From Flammula alnicola (lineage: Eukaryota > Basidiomycota > Agaricomycetes > Agaricales > Strophariaceae), in assembly GCA_015499995.1 (NCBI GenBank), contig JADNRV010000589.1:1-23500 (forward strand): 23,500 nucleotides of DNA, given 5' to 3'. The notes below the pieces were generated by a model. It was given only the letters and a program-made list of their open reading frames with translations. It was not told where the DNA came from and did no database searches. The position numbers and the translations under genes were made by a program. Shown piece by piece: positions 1 through 9,262 of the stretch (position 1 is its first letter; each line of letters starts with the position of its first letter).

Positions 1-66
1 AGGGTTGAATTTAAGGAAATTTCAGGAAAGTGACGATTATGGCGGGTAAAGCAGTTATCTCGTTGA

Positions 67-92
67 ATTTAACACGATTTAACACGATTTAA
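67..92. repeat. 10-nt tandem repeat (ATTTAACACG)
   Basis: The unit ATTTAACACG occurs at 67-76 and 77-86 and restarts at 87-92. It lies inside the left member of a dispersed direct repeat (76-100) whose relative is at 781-804. Confidence 0.8.
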
Positions 93-170
93 GGCGGATC
101 ACCCACGGAACACACGGAACACGGAGCGTGGGGCTCGGAAAAAAGCCAGCCTGCTTTTTGTTGCCAGCAT

Positions 171-290
171 CAGACCCTTACTTTGCTCACCCTTGATGCT
201 GATTTCGAGCCAGTTCAGTCTCTCACGAATCAGACCCTTACTTTGCTCACCCTTGATGCTGATTTCGAGCCAGTTCAGTCTCTCACGAAT
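171..290. repeat. Perfect 60-bp tandem duplication
   Basis: Bases 171-230 are repeated exactly at 231-290 with no mismatch. Two further shared bases precede each copy. The complete identity means the duplication is recent or is an assembly artefact. It continues directly into a 21-nt near-perfect duplication at 288-324. Confidence 0.95.
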
Positions 291-324
291 ATCCCACGCA
301 CTGTCGTAAATATCCCGCGCACTG
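288..324. repeat. 21-nt tandem duplication, one mismatch
   Basis: AATATCCCACGCACTG at 288-303 recurs as AATATCCCGCGCACTG at 309-324, a period of 21 nt with one transition. It abuts the 60-bp duplication. Confidence 0.8.
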
Positions 325-385
325 CACGGCGCTCCAAGTTATTACGGCTTTCTGTCTATTTTGCAGCGGGCCTTTACATTCTGCA

Positions 386-433
386 GTATGTAGAGGCTGA
401 ATCTCCCTTGTATGTAGAGGCTGAATCTCCCTT
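386..433. repeat. Perfect 24-nt tandem duplication
   Basis: The 24-nt unit starting GTATGTAGAGGC and ending CTCCCTT is present exactly at 386-409 and 410-433. Like the neighbouring duplications it has exactly two copies. Confidence 0.9.
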
Positions 434-716
434 GTTACCCAACTTAAAAAATTAATTAAGCCTGTGTAGATGGTGTAGTCTACATCTAAGTAATTTAATA
501 GAAACCCTGGCATGACACTCATAGATTCTGACCTTTTGCACTTGAAAGTATAATTTTTTTCCATGTCTACTTCTTATTTCACATTTAAAACTAATTACAA
601 TTGAATTATAATTGATTTTCTCGTATAATCTACCTCAGAAACCTCGATGAAGTCCTCGCACTCATCCTGCTGACCTTTGCCAGCCTAATCCGAGTTACCG
701 GCCGTGGTTCATCGCT

Positions 717-744
717 TCGCGCTCGCTTAGGCTCGCTTAGCGCG
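717..744. repeat. 10-nt tandem repeat inside a short hairpin
   Basis: GCTCGCTTAG is repeated exactly at 721-730 and 731-740. The flanks CGCGCT and AGCGCG are reverse complements and could form a 6-bp stem around the repeat. The GTCGAACC-like string that follows resembles a tRNA T-loop, but no tRNA fold surrounds it. Confidence 0.6.
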
Positions 745-1335
745 TCGAACCCTGGTCACATCACACAGATCCTGATCTATGATTTAACAGGATTTAAGCC
801 GATCCTTAAATCTTAGCGATTCTAATGACTTATTTAATTGATCTTTGTGTGCCGCATGCGCATCGGATGGCGGTGTGTTGGTGTGTTTCTTTGGGCGAGT
901 GCGCGTTATGGTTAGACGGCGATGCGGAGTGCGAGCCTTGTTCGTATACTTTCAATGGAACGGCGTACTCACCAGTCCGCTTGGTATGAAGCAGTGATTC
1001 TGTGAGTGACAATTTAAACGCCCTGGATTCAGTATCTGGCCCAGCACTTTGAGATACACTGCAAGTCTATTTTACATATATCTAATCTTGTCCATGATAC
1101 TAAATCATGACATAAAGGAGCAACGTAATGAAAATAGACAAGAAATGTATATTGAGATTTTGTAGCCTAGTAGCACCTTGACCGTTGGTCGTAAGAACGG
1201 ATTCAGGAATAGCAAACGAGTCAAATTGAAGGATACTAGTATTTGCTCCTTGTGGCGCACTCGATGAGGGACCTATATATACCAGTGTAAGAGTGTGATT
1301 CGATCGAGACTGATATCCGGTAGGAATAGCAGCAA

Positions 1336-2806
1336 ATGGAGGAAACTGGAAGGATAGCCGACAATATCCGGGGTAGGGGAACGGTTTGCTGGCAGGCTCG
1401 CTTCGATGGCGCCTACTATGTGATCAAGAACACCTGGGCCGATGTTTCTGTTTCAAGAGACCTGACCGAACCCGAAATAATGAAAATGGCTGGTGACCTG
1501 GAGGGAATTGCCATATAGTCGCAGACGAGATTGTGCAGATTAATGGCAGAGACGACACGACGGCTTATATCCGGGAAGTGATTGACGCCAAGAGTTACTA
1601 TGATGAAGATTGGTACGTGAATCTGGAGATTCGAGCCCATCGCCGGATAGTCAGCACTCCGTTCGCCGAGGCATTGCCTTATTTCTCGACGAAGAAAGAA
1701 CTGATTTCGGTGCTGATCGACGCCATTGAAGGTGAGCTGAGTTACTGTCGTGTTCGTCTAGCTATCTAACTTTAAATAGCCCATCGGCGACTGGTGGAAG
1801 AAAAGATTCTGCATCGAGATATCAGCGTGAATAATATAATGATGTATCGACCCACTTTACCGAAGGAGACGGAGCCAAATCCTCCAGACGAAGGGGATTC
1901 AGAGTCGTCTTCCATCCAACCTCACATCACGGACGGCGGAGAGAGTAGTCAGATGCGGAGGGGGATGCTCATTGACCTCGATTATGCTCTCCTCATGAGG
2001 GAGGACGGGCTGGGCAGAGACACCGCCACTGTTGGTCACCGAACCGTAAGAAAGCATATTCGTCGCGTTTGAAATGGATACTTACCTTGAATATCACCTT
2101 TCAGGGAACGCTGCCGTTCATGGCCATTGAGCTGCTAATGGGACTACCAGATGGGGAGGAACAGAAGCCTCGTCACGACTTGGAATCGTTCTTCTATGTG
2201 TTGCTCTGGATCTGCTGGCATTACGCAGGGCCTAACAACGCTGAGAGGCAGAATTTTGACGTTATGCAAACGCACATCAAGGCGTGGATTGCTGGCGAAA
2301 CCTTCGAAGAACTCGGATGCAACAAAGCGGTAGCTATGACGTGCTCGGCAGGAGTCTTCGACATGATCTTCTTGAGATTGTTTGCACCCTATTTTGAAGA
2401 TCTAAAGCCCTGCGTCGAGAAATTGAGGAAAAAGATGTTTCCGGAATTCATTACCGACATCGACTACCAGGATATGATCGACATCCTTGAAGAGACACGC
2501 AAAGTCCTTCCGGACAAAGAAGATTGGACGCCTGACCATGATAAGGAGGGATACGGGCTTACAGGAAGCAAGAAGAGGAAACTGGAATCCTACAAACCCC
2601 CGTTTGAATCTTTTAAGGAAGAGGCCGAAGAGGTTCCGCCAGACTACCCGGCGAAGCGTGTAAAAAGCGCGCCCAATCCTGAGAGACCCAGGTCCTCGCG
2701 ATCGAGGAAATTGCCTGCTGCCAGGGCTAGGACTCATTGTATGACGACCAGAAGGAAGGGACCATCCGAATTTATGATGTCAAAATCGCTTCGAGGCCGT
2801 GCTTAA
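1336..2806 (+). pseudogene. FunK1-type fungal protein kinase, copy A (frameshifted)
   Basis: This is a serine/threonine-kinase-like protein of the fungus-specific FunK1 family. Exons inferred by splice signals and comparison with copy B are 1336-1731, 1780-2045 and 2105-2806. Visible kinase elements are an N-lobe start GRGTVCWQARFDG, the N-lobe lysine in YVIKNTW, the catalytic loop HRDISVNNIMMY, the metal-binding LIDLDYA in place of DFG, and the FunK1 hallmark GTLPFMAIELL split by the second intron. The C-terminus is a basic, disordered tail. Relative to copy B, one base is missing near 1510 (GCCAT versus GCACAT), so the frame reaches TAG in place of continuing into the HIVA segment. Both introns keep GT-AG ends. 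A 6-nt duplication at about 1444-1455 is also specific to this copy. The usual long N-terminal region of FunK1 proteins is absent upstream. It is called a pseudogene unless the missing base is a sequencing error. Confidence 0.85.
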
Positions 2807-3058
2807 GTGTATTGCAACTTGTAATTCGTTTAACAAGTTAAACTTGTAATTAACATGAACTTGGATTAACTCGCAATGCAGTATGAGACACGGTTGAAAA
2901 GAAAGACTTCGAGACTCACCATATAACATTGTCCACAGGTTACCTATACCTTGTCGCCAACACTCGCCAACACTCGAGCATGTTTACTTTCAACGGCCAT
3001 ATCATTCGTCGAATATGAATGGCCTTGCTTAGAATGAAGTCAAGAGGAAAATCCCGGA
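1395..3058 (+). repeat. Left arm of the ~1.65-kb FunK1 inverted repeat
   Basis: This arm matches the reverse complement of about 9263-10915 through the kinase coding region, both introns and about 250 bp of 3' flank. In the flank the shared AT-rich block (CAAGTTAAAC), the GAGACTCACCATAT-type block and the GAGCATGTTT...CAACGGCCATATCA block all align. Similarity fades at TTCGATGG on the 5' side and at AATyCCGGAA on the 3' side. Boundaries are by eye, to about 20 bp. Confidence 0.85.
2955..2974. repeat. 10-nt tandem duplication unique to the left arm
   Basis: CGCCAACACT is present twice here but only once, in diverged form, at the matching place of the right arm. The duplication therefore arose after the two arms separated, or was lost from copy B. 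Confidence 0.7.
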
Positions 3059-3759
3059 AGAGCGTGCATGTGTTAGCAAGATTTCATTGGGATCCAGCGT
3101 GGGAATAACTTCAATAAGAGCTTGGGCACTCAGGCTCGAGTCTCAATACCGCATATTTCCTTTGGATGGTCGAGTGAAGAGAGGCGGTTGATGGCCGCTG
3201 CCACCACCCGACATTCGTAGCCACTGACTGCCGTCATGCAGATGCCTGTCGTTTACACCTGGAAGCTCTCATGTGAGCCAAACTTAATTTTAGCAGATAT
3301 AGTTTGATAAGTCACCTGGGAAAATTCGGCTTGAAATAAGCAGACTCAAAGCTACTCAAAGGCAGCCATTACGTCAACAGCATGTAGGGTGGTCTTTGCC
3401 AGGTCTTTGTTGCGTTCGCGTGTGAAAAGAGATGAATTTAAAAGGTGCCAGAGGAACTTGAAGTTGTCCATGGTTCCGGAGACTGCGAGATTGGAAATTC
3501 TGCTGACCATTCTCTTTAAATTTGAGGCATTAAGGGAGAGGATAGCACCTAAGAAAGCCAAAAGACACCATACAAGATATTCAAGAGTCAAGACAGAGTT
3601 TGTCCGACTTTGTTCGATGAGACGCGAGCTAATGGGAACAGGGCGTGGGAAATGTCAAATTGTGCTTGAGCACGGTGTCAAGCTGTCTCACAGCGTCCCT
3701 GTTTTTCTTGAGCTCTAGCCACGACGCACCTCTCCCAGCGCCTTAAGGCTACCCCAGCC
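3059..3759. other. Intergenic upstream of the sirtuin gene
   Basis: I see no supported gene. Frames at 3389-3718 (+) and 3352-3591 (-) overlap each other, lack recognisable motifs and have no splice-connected partners. The stretch presumably contains the promoter and 5' leader of the sirtuin gene; no clear TATA box was found near the start codon. Confidence 0.5.
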
Positions 3760-6095
3760 ATGACTATATTCCTTCCCTTGGATCCTGCCGCCCCGGTCCC
3801 CTCATTGCCCGCGTTTCTCGTGCCACCTACCAATCCCGCTAGCCAGCTCTCAAAGACGGTCCAGGCGATAATGAAAGCGAAGCGGATCGTCATCATCTGT
3901 GGTGCGTGTATCCTTTATTCGTGATAAGATCAATGGGCTCATTTATCGATGCAGGTGCTGGGATATCAGTACAGGCAGGAATCCCTGACTTTCGGTCGTC
4001 CGAAGGTCTTTTTCAATCTATCAAGCGCGATAATCCGCGTGAAGCCATGTCCTCCGGGAAAGAACTGTTTGACGTGTCGGTCTTCAACGTGAGCATGCCT
4101 TTTATCGTTCTGTTGTTTTACCGATGGATTGCGTTGGGCGTCATGTACATAATTTTCTGACCGAAACAATGTGGTTACCGCATTGGCTCGTTGAACTTTT
4201 TTATTGCTTTGGGTTTCACTGTATGTCTGATACTGACGAAATATTTTTTCTTTTATCAGTCCGAGCAAAAAACGTCACTCTTCTGCCAAATGATTGCGCA
4301 ACTCTCAGAATTATCACAGGCAGCGCAACCGACATCATTCCACCACGTCCTCCGTGCGCTGGACGACCGCGGAAGGCTGCTGAGGGTGTACACCCAAAAC
4401 ATCGACGCGATCGAGCAAAAATGCGGGCTCTCCTTCGGCGTCCCAGAGTTCGAGGGCAAGCGATCAAAGTCTCGCTCGAAAGGAAAATCGAAAGCAATCG
4501 AAGAGGCCGTTAACCCCACGGATGATGCGCATGCGCAACCCGTTGCCTCGAGCAGTCGGCTGCCGTCGCCCCCCGTGGAAACGCCGCGGTGCATCCCTCT
4601 GCATGGGACCCTCCAATCGATGCACTGTCAGATCTGCAACCACTCGTTTCCGCTCCTCGAGTACCTACCCTCGCTCGTGTCCGGCCAGCCGCCGTCCTGT
4701 CCGGAGTGCACGTCGTTGGAGGCGACCCGGCAGCTCGTTGGCAAGCGGCCGCGTGGTATCGGGAAATTGCGTCCGAGCGTGGTATTGTACAACGAGGCGC
4801 ACAAGGACGGCGAGGGCGTGGGTGATGTGGTGCAGAAGGATCTGATAGGGTCGTCGAAAGGCAAGGGTCGGAGTGGCGCGGATTTGTTGTTGGTGGTGGG
4901 CACGAGCCTGAAGGTGCCAGGGACGAAGCGTATGGTTCGGGAGTTTGCCAAGGCCGTTCGGTCGCGGGTTTCGTCGTCTGCGAAGGAGGAGAGTGGCTCC
5001 GCCTCCACCACGCCTGGTGCGTCGTCGGGCTCTGGCCATGGACTGGCGACACCCGCACCGTCGCCTCGTCGCTCGCCAACAGCGGACGAGGAGCCTGTGA
5101 TGGCAAGCCCGAAGGCGGTCTACCTCAACCTGGACTTTCCGGTGCCGACGAGAGAGTGGGAGGGCGTGTTCGATGCGTGGATACAGGGTGATGCGCAACA
5201 GTTCGCGGAGATGCTGCAGACGGAAATCGAGAAGGAGGCAAGGGCAAAGGAGGTCGCGGTAGAGAAGAAGCGGAGGAGGGACGAGGAGGCTGCTGCACTG
5301 GCGAATGCGGTGGAGCATGAGCTTCCGGACCTTGGGCGGATGCGGATGCAGGAGCAGAGTCGGGGGAGTGGCAGTGGCAGTGGGATTCGCAACGTCGGGA
5401 CGAATGGGGTGCCTGCGGGTCCGAATTCGAGCGCGAACGTGAAACGGAAGTCTAGTAGCGCGCAGAGTGCGCCGAGCAAGAAGAGGAAGTCCGCGACGAG
5501 TGTACATGTGCCGCTTTCGCCACCTCATACACCGCCCTCTGCCCCCAAACGCGTCGCTGGGTCACGTCACCGTCACCATCGTCATCATCGGGATACGGAC
5601 ATGGACGTGGATATGCGCGAGCCGCCTCCTCCGCCACCCCCGCCGGCGAAGCTTCTGCTGCGCATACCGCCGTTGCATTCTCGTCCGTATTATGTGCCAG
5701 AGGTGTACATCACGTCCACGCCTCCGCAGTACGTTCGGCCGTATGAGCTTGTGGGGTTGAGTCGAAGGCGGAGTGTTACGCCTCCTACGCCTCCTCTTGT
5801 TGTGGATGGTGATGACGATGACGATATGACGGCGCCGACGCTGCAATACGGCGGCAAGCGCCTGAAGGCGGGTCGTGGCTCTCGGCCTGCACCTTCGCAT
5901 TCTCGACGCTTGAATCGTGATGGAGCATCGCGGTCTTGCAGCTTATCTCGGACCGTCCCACGTCGTTTGTCCGTGATCTCTCCCCCTCCCCCTCCCACGG
6001 CACATCAGGCGTTATCTCACGATATCTCGAGTCCTCGCTTGCCGTCTGACATGCTTGTGCGAACGCTGCAGCTGGGGATTCGGGATCCTGCTTAG
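3760..6095 (+). CDS. Sir2-family NAD-dependent deacetylase (Hst3/Hst4-like)
   Basis: Sirtuins remove acetyl groups from lysines using NAD; the fungal Hst3/Hst4 branch is known for deacetylating histone H3 in chromatin. Exons are 3760-3901, 3955-4088 and 4260-6095, giving 703 aa. The start has a good context (GCC before ATG), and both introns are GT-AG (53 and 171 nt). Motifs in order: NAD-binding GAGIS split by intron 1 (about residues 48-52) with GIPDFRSSEGLF after it; LFDVSVFN; TQNID (about 137-141); catalytic His in IPLHGTLQ (about 207); zinc-binding CxxC pairs CQIC (215, 218) and CPEC (239, 242); PSVVLYNE; and GTSLKVPG. A basic, Ser/Pro-rich insert of about 45 residues (KRSKSRSKGKSK) separates TQNID from the catalytic His and may hold a nuclear signal. 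From about residue 430 onward the protein is a long disordered tail with coiled-coil-like charged, His-rich and poly-Pro stretches. The gene is intact and converges on the SRA-YDG gene. The Hst4-like assignment rests on the LFDVSVFN/LRVYTQNID style and is moderately sure. Confidence 0.93.
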
Positions 6096-6666
6096 GGCTC
6101 GGAACAGTGAACACTCGCTCTCATCTCTGGCGCTGCGTATATTTATTACGTTTATTTATTTTGTAAATAATCCATTGAGTCTTGGCCCTCACTGGGCGGG
6201 AAAGGGGGAAGAGGGGTTATCGTGCCCAGGTGCAACTACGAAGAATAATTTGGTCGGGTGTACATAAATACTGTTGTTTTTTGAGATGATGTACACTGTA
6301 TTGTGTAGCTTGTTGAACTTAGAGCAGGTCTGTTGATATTGACGTTGATCTTTTCCGTGTCTGCTCCTGCTAGTGTGAGGCGCATGACAGGCCGGTTCTC
6401 GATGAGCAGGCTAGTTATCCGGACAGAATAGATAGGAGACTCGAGTAGGTTACTTATGTACAGTATATATGACGATGATTAGCGTCTGTCTCCTCCGATA
6501 GATCCACCTGTAAGGACAACAATAAACACCTGGTACCAGATAAGTAGAGTACAGTATCGCTGTTGGTACCACCAAAAAGAATATTCGGGAGCCGACGAGG
6601 TTGGTTGGAGCATGACCAAGAAGTGATGTTTAGTTCCTGCAAGAAATCAGGTATACGAGCCTCTTC
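6096..6666. other. Convergent 3' intergenic region
   Basis: This holds the 3' ends of the sirtuin (+) and SRA-YDG (-) transcripts, whose stop codons are 571 bp apart. AT-rich tracts such as TTTATTTATTTTGTAAATAA at 6149-6168 could act in 3'-end formation. I see no gene; short frames at 6454-6642 and 6563-6793 overlap the ends of the real genes or lack motifs. Confidence 0.5.
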
Positions 6667-9094
6667 TCATTCGGTTATCTCTCCTTCTTCAAGTTCGTCT
6701 TCATATCCATGTGCTCGTTCGCCTCCACCAGGTTTGACCATTCCACTTTCAGTGATTTGCCCGCTTTCGATAGCCTCATCGTTGTATCTTTGATTGCCTG
6801 GTATAGTCGGGTTTTGCATTACCGACCCGGTAAATGTCGATTCTGTTGCTCTTTGACTCATAGAGGGAGGGTGGGATGCACCATCGTGATGGTGGTCGTG
6901 CACCTCAGCTTGTGGGATTACACGATCACGTTGTTGTGATATAACTGTGAAACGACGTGTTCAGGGTCATAAGAGGTATCAAATCAGGGAAACAGTCTTA
7001 CGTGGTACAGGTTTTCTTACGCCAATGTCCTTGGTCATCAGCGCGTCCATATCGTGGTCCTCCCCGCGCTCCCGCGAAGAAACATGTGCATTACGCTTGG
7101 CCAGAGAATTGGCAGCATTACTCCGCGCCTTTGCAGCTTCACTCTTCTTTTTCCGTTCTTGCCTGTCCCATTCCATGTATTCTTCTAAGAGAATGCGTAT
7201 CAACAGTCAGAATGTTGTATTTCATGCAATGAGGTGGGAAATCAAATATACCGAATGATTCAAAAAAGGGAACTCCATGTTCGTCTTGCTTGGGACCGGC
7301 ATTCACTTTCCCAGTATCTGTCATGTTCGTATCCGTTGCAGGAGCGGGGGTATCTTATAACAGATAAAGTATATTAGAAAGAAAAATGGTGGAAGAACGG
7401 AATGATGGAGTATCAGAATGAAACCCTCACCTGCACTGTCTCCTGTCGGGAGAATAGCCTCACGTCTGTCGTCGACTAACATTGAATCATCCGTATCTCT
7501 TGCAGGTTCGGGAACATCATGTACGATTCCGGATCCGACTTGCCCACCAACTATAGACCCCTCATATCGATACAAGTTACGACTGGGCTGCAGATTTTGA
7601 GCTAGAAGTGCGGGTGAAACATGGAATGATCAGAAAATCGCTGGGAATCTTTTCGTGAAGATGCTCACCTTGCACCGAACGCAGCGGCTCAGGTGATTGA
7701 GACCCAGAGCTTGACGAGTCTTCCCAGTCCGATGAGTCGGGCGTGTTTAAGGGACCGGGCGACGACGGTTCCACCTTGCACGATGACTGATACGCCTGTG
7801 GTCTGGCGGACTTGTAATCTGCCACAGACGGCTGTGGATGTGAACGATGTTTAGGTCGCGGATGACGAATTGATGAGTTGGTAAAGAGGGACGAGAACGA
7901 CAGTGCTCGTCGCTTTATGGTTGAGTTTGCGCCCGTGTTTGACGTTGATGCCACTGGAGACTTGATTCGGGAGGACGACGCGACAGGCATAGGTGGTGCT
8001 GAGGATTTGAATTCATGTGGCCTTTCTCGCCTCATCGGCCTGGTCGCGGTCAGCCCAGGAAGGGGATCCTGGCCGGGGCAACGCTAGGATGGCTTCTTTG
8101 AGCATAAAGGAAGAAAGGAAGACATTACAGAGTACCGACCTGAAATCGGAATGAGCAGATATCAAAACCGCTTTTTCCCTTCTTCATTTCGGCCTGAATC
8201 ACAATATGATGACTTAAGTTGGATGTCAGTCTCGAAGAGAGGGAATGCTCACCTTCATCACGGTATATAATCCATCATAACGGTATCTAAGAACGACGGT
8301 GCAATTGAGAAATGAATAGTTTAGGCTTGGTTCACGGGTTGAAAAATCCATACCCTACTGCGGGAGCATAATCAGACTTGAGCCCAGATCCACGGATTAC
8401 CCGCACTGGTGTTCCCGTTTTGCATGAGGTCTGGACAATGTAAGTTAAAAAAATGCTTGTCACACAAGTTGTGTGTGTATACTGACTTTGAGTGAGAGAT
8501 TTCCGAGTGTCCATTCCTGATTCCTGATTTGTGCATTGCTCCACTTTTCCCCTGAGCCTTTGTCACGTCTTGCTTGGCCACCTATTCATTGCGGTTGCTT
8601 CATGAAAAAAGAAGGATCTTGATGTGCGAACAGACAAACTTGCCTTGGCCAGTATATGTACTTCAGAAGAAGAGTTTGATTTCAGTTTGCCTAATGCCAA
8701 AAAAAAGGAAGAAGGGAGATATCTCACAATTTATCGCCTTTATCGATGTCATCCTCGTAGCCTCCCGAGCTATTATAGCCAAGCGAAGACATAAGAATCG
8801 CCCAGGATCAGATTCGAGAGGTAGTGGGCACTCACAGGACTATAGAGTAAGCCCCTATCGAGCCCCGACCATGAATACCATTCGAAAGGTGGGCGTGAAC
8901 ACCATCGTCACAGAGCTCGCGTCGTCCAGGCCATCTAGAGCCAACAGGAAAGCCAGGGATTTCTCCAAAGCGAGCCCTGGTTGAAGAATGCAATACCATC
9001 AGTCGACAGAGATTGGATGGTTCAACAGATATACAACTTACGGATTACGCCCAGGAGCGGGATTCATGACACTTCCTTTGAATGCCAGCGGCAT
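6667..9094 (-). CDS. SRA-YDG domain protein (UHRF1-like methyl-cytosine reader), 13 exons
   Basis: The SRA-YDG fold binds methylated or hemimethylated CpG and flips out 5-methylcytosine; it acts in the nucleus. I joined 13 exons: 9094-9042, 8976-8836, 8769-8728, 8660-8644, 8581-8487, 8430-8354, 8286-8253, 8193-8140, 8083-7669, 7601-7431, 7353-7252, 7184-7002 and 6944-6667. All phases agree (1662 nt, 553 aa). The domain fills residues 20-180: RFGEIPGFPVGSRW, GVHAHLSNGIHG, GAYSIVLSGGYEDD, FTYTGQGGQ, TPVRVIRG (123-130), YRYDGLY (143-149) and KKGKSGF. Y69, D72 and Y81 have the same spacing as the methyl-cytosine pocket residues of UHRF1. The remaining 370 residues are Ser/Pro-rich and disordered, with a basic helix EEYMEWDRQERKKK near 401 and an acidic end. 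No PHD, Tudor or RING part is present, unlike UHRF1. Exon 4 is only 17 nt, and its following intron starts GC (AAG|GCAAGT). The start at 9094 is the first ATG in an open stretch after a stop, with A at -3. Confidence 0.93.
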
Positions 9095-9099
9095 ATTGT

Positions 9100-9170
9100 C
9101 GTTGTTGAACGTTGAGATGCAGTCAAAGTTCAACTTCACGTTCAACGTTCAACACGTTCCAAGTTCAACA
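9100..9170. promoter_or_regulatory. Cluster of GTTCAAC/GTTGAAC heptamers upstream of the SRA-YDG gene
   Basis: On the + strand GTTCAAC occurs four times at about 9126-9169, and its reverse complement GTTGAAC lies at about 9104-9110. The cluster starts within about 10 bp of the SRA-YDG start codon. It could be a repeated transcription-factor site or a 5'-leader repeat. No factor is known to me for it. Confidence 0.35.
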
Positions 9171-9262
9171 TATGCGACCAAATTATTATTAGTAATCTAA
9201 ATTTGGCCAGACCTGTCACGTGAAGTGTGCTATCTTGATACTGACTTGGGTCTCCGGTCCGT

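Larger units (their letters stand above)
1..1335. other. Gene-poor, repeat-scarred leader region
   Basis: I see no credible protein gene here; the open frames at 183-455, 283-564 and 830-1012 are composed of duplicated or low-information sequence. The stretch is notable for several perfect short tandem duplications (listed separately) and a diverged pair of GATTTAACA-type direct repeats at 76-100 and 781-804. A TATA-like run, TATATATA, lies at 1274-1281, about 55 bp before the first ATG of the FunK1 copy that follows. It may be the remains of a small non-autonomous element, but no terminal inverted repeats or target-site duplication were recognised. Confidence 0.5.

Noticed and set aside
715..755. 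tRNA-like T-loop string near the 10-nt repeat
   Set aside because: GGTTCGA is present on the minus strand but no acceptor, D or anticodon stems fit around it.
4191..4259. ATG at 4191 as the sirtuin start (longest open frame begins here)
   Set aside because: This stretch lies inside intron 2; joining 3760-3901, 3955-4088 and 4260 onward restores the essential GAGIS and DFRSSEG motifs in frame.
4665..5528. Long minus-strand open frame (287 codons) opposite the sirtuin
   Set aside because: It is an Arg/Leu-rich shadow caused by GC-rich codons of the sirtuin gene; no motif and no independent splice signals.
8997..8999. ATG on the minus strand at 8999 as the SRA-YDG start
   Set aside because: It is within intron 1 (9041-8977), which has strong GTAAGT and CAG ends; the upstream exon gives NPARFGEIPGF in place of an atypical leader.
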